NCBI GenBank assembly: GCA_002394965.1
Contig: DGVL01000108.1
Span: 1 to 7,939, forward strand
DNA length: 7,939 nucleotides
Direction: 5' to 3'
From: Lachnospira sp. UBA4285
GTDB taxonomy: Bacteria; Bacillota; Clostridia; Lachnospirales; Lachnospiraceae
The position numbers were made by a program, and so were the translations under genes. The notes below the pieces were generated by a model. The model saw nothing but the letters and a program-made list of their open reading frames with translations. It was not told the DNA's origin and made no database searches. Every line of letters begins with the position of its first letter. The stretch's first letter is position 1. Of the stretch, positions 7,024 to 7,939 are shown one piece after another.

Positions 7024-7493
7024 CCTTCTTCTTTTTCCAGTGAGACAAGCTCACACGTTTTCAGCACATCGTGCTGGTAGATCAGATTCATCCGGAAAAA
7101 AAGCTTTTCATCCGAAAGCAGATACGGCAGGAACTTTCTGTCCCCTTCCCACAGATTCAGATCTGCAATTCTCTCTTTCGGGATCCACTCGGTTATGCCC
7201 TCGTCACAGGGGGTCTGCGTCCCGCTGAAATCACTGCTTTTGAAAAAATACACCCGTTCAAAGACATCATCATAGTGAAAATCCACGATGCCGGCCCTCT
7301 GCAGTCTCCCGACAAGAAGTCCGGTCTCCTCCCGTACTTCCCGGCGGATGCACATCTCCGGCGTCTCGCCATCCTCAATATGGCCGCCGATTCCGATCCA
7401 CTTGCCGTGATTCAGATCGTGCCGTTTCTTAACTCTGTGCAGCATGAGGATCCGCCCGCCGCGCTGCAGATATATACAGGTCGTCTGTATCAT
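7020..7493 (-). CDS. NUDIX hydrolase (MutT-like)
   Basis: Cytoplasmic pyrophosphohydrolase of 157 residues that hydrolyses a nucleoside diphosphate linked to another moiety, using Mg2+ or Mn2+. The Nudix box GX5EX7REUXEEXGU is perfect: G37, E43, R51-E52, E55-E56, G58 and L59. It is preceded by HGKWIGIGGH, as in MutT/8-oxo-dGTP diphosphatase relatives, and length and layout fit that group; the actual substrate cannot be read from sequence. The ATG at 7493-7491 follows GGAGGT (7506-7501) with a 7-nt spacer. It is the first gene of the minus-strand operon, and its TGA overlaps the first possible ATG of the amidase gene (ATGA, 7023-7020), implying translational coupling. A small hairpin in the leader abuts its ribosome binding site. 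Confidence 0.93.
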   Translation of the reverse strand: MIQTTCIYLQRGGRILMLHRVKKRHDLNHGKWIGIGGHIEDGETPEMCIRREVREETGLLVGRLQRAGIVDFHYDDVFERVYFFKSSDFSGTQTPCDEGITEWIPKERIADLNLWEGDRKFLPYLLSDEKLFFRMNLIYQHDVLKTCELVSLEKEEG

Positions 7494-7533
7494 AAAAATA
7501 ACCTCCGGACATAGCTGTCATGTCTGGGGAATT

Positions 7534-7542
7534 ATTTTACCA
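7534..7542 (-). promoter_or_regulatory. Probable extended -10 promoter of the nudix-amidase-VanZ operon
   Basis: TGGTAAAAT on the minus strand (7542-7534) is an extended -10 element (TG, one base, TAAAAT). The start would be near 7527, about 34 nt before the nudix ATG. The hexamer 17 bp upstream (TAGGAA, 7562-7557) is a poor -35, so the call rests on the extended -10. Confidence 0.45.
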
Positions 7543-7574
7543 TACTGAACTGGAATTTCCTATATAAATGGGAC

Positions 7575-7602
7575 TTGTTTCCACGAAAAATGAAGCTATA
7601 CT
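7575..7602 (+). promoter_or_regulatory. Promoter of the right-edge membrane protein gene
   Basis: TTGTTT (7575-7580) and TATACT (7597-7602) have a 16-bp spacer. The start would be near 7609, about 23 nt before the TTG start codon. It lies back to back with the nudix operon promoter in the 138-bp gap. Confidence 0.55.
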
Positions 7603-7631
7603 TGAGGGCAGGCGTCAGCCGGGGAGGTATT

Positions 7632-7939
7632 TTGAGTTACTATTTCAGACATTACAGTAATATTTCGATAACCGGTCCGTTCTTTCTGGTCGTTCTGGCC
7701 GGCATGTTCATCGTGCTCACCGTCATCGCACTCATCGCGAGGCACAGCGGAAAAGCCGACTATGAGCGCACCAGACGAAGCGGCCACACGAGACAGATAA
7801 CCCGAAGACAGCTCAGCCGGGCGAACACCCGGATCTTTCTGGACCGGTTCTACGAGCTTGTCTTCTCGAGTACGTCCGTGCTTCTGATGATGTTCACCTA
7901 TATCTGCATCAAGAACATGATCTACGAAGGCCAGATTAA
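7632..7939 (+). CDS. Unrecognised membrane protein, N-terminal part (runs off right edge)
   Basis: The frame opens at TTG 7632, read as Met-Ser-Tyr-Tyr-Phe, and stays open to the last base, giving 102 whole codons. Support for a real gene is a strong GGGGAGGT (7621-7628) with the same 4-nt AGG-to-start gap as ileS, plus a good promoter just upstream. The product has a first membrane segment (about 13-36, PFFLVVLAGMFIVLTVIAL) and a strongly basic, Arg-rich stretch (about 37-70, including ERTRRSGHTRQITRRQ) predicted to be cytoplasmic. A second hydrophobic segment follows (about 76-95, with SVLLMMFTYICI). I do not recognise the family. An internal ATG at codon 25 lies in the middle of the first membrane segment and is a less likely start. 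Confidence 0.75.
   Translation, partial: MSYYFRHYSNISITGPFFLVVLAGMFIVLTVIALIARHSGKADYERTRRSGHTRQITRRQLSRANTRIFLDRFYELVFSSTSVLLMMFTYICIKNMIYEGQI

Noticed and set aside
6641..7228. Plus-strand open frame of 195 codons across the amidase-nudix junction
   Set aside because: It runs antisense across two well-supported genes and has low-complexity Ser/Pro-rich content with no family signature.
7552..7560. Palindrome GGAATTTCC in the right divergent region as an operator
   Set aside because: It is only 9 bp long and a chance match is likely; no second copy or known operator consensus was seen.

Overview
The window looks like a chromosomal housekeeping segment from a Gram-positive bacterium of the Clostridia, most likely Lachnospiraceae or a close relative. 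The evidence is a T-box leader ahead of ileS, strong AGGAGG-type ribosome binding sites, sigma-A-like promoters, a VanZ-family protein and fairly G/C-rich codon use. The genus cannot be named from the sequence. No insertion sequence, CRISPR array, rRNA or tRNA was seen, and codon use looks even across the genes.

Layout from left to right. (1) Positions 1-1409, minus strand: the N-terminal ~45% of ileS, running off the left edge. (2) Positions 1410-1798: a divergent control region. On the minus strand a consensus promoter drives a ~265-nt T-box leader with an AUC (Ile) specifier and an intrinsic terminator just before the ileS start. On the plus strand a separate extended -10 promoter drives trkA. 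(3) Positions 1799-4633, plus strand: trkA-trkH, a two-gene potassium-uptake operon with a 9-nt gap. (4) Positions 4659-7493, minus strand: a tightly packed operon transcribed nudix hydrolase -> lipoprotein amidase -> VanZ-family membrane protein, with a 4-nt overlap and then a 10-nt gap. Its 3' end converges on trkH with 25 bp between stop codons. (5) Positions 7494-7631: a second divergent promoter region. (6) Position 7632 to the right edge, plus strand: the start of an unrecognised membrane protein that begins with TTG.

How the genes work together. TrkH is the membrane channel and TrkA the nucleotide-binding regulatory ring of one K+ uptake system. IleS charges tRNA-Ile, and its leader should sense uncharged tRNA-Ile. 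The minus-strand operon joins a cytoplasmic nucleotide (or related) pyrophosphohydrolase with two envelope proteins: a membrane-anchored peptidoglycan amidase and a VanZ protein carrying a large extracytoplasmic C-terminal domain. A cell-envelope role for this operon is an inference from its members.

The most interesting points are the unrecognised ~280-residue extracytoplasmic domain fused to VanZ, and the ileS T-box leader, whose 5' half is textbook but whose antiterminator lacks an obvious canonical T-box sequence. I found no clear sign of an entirely new multi-gene system.
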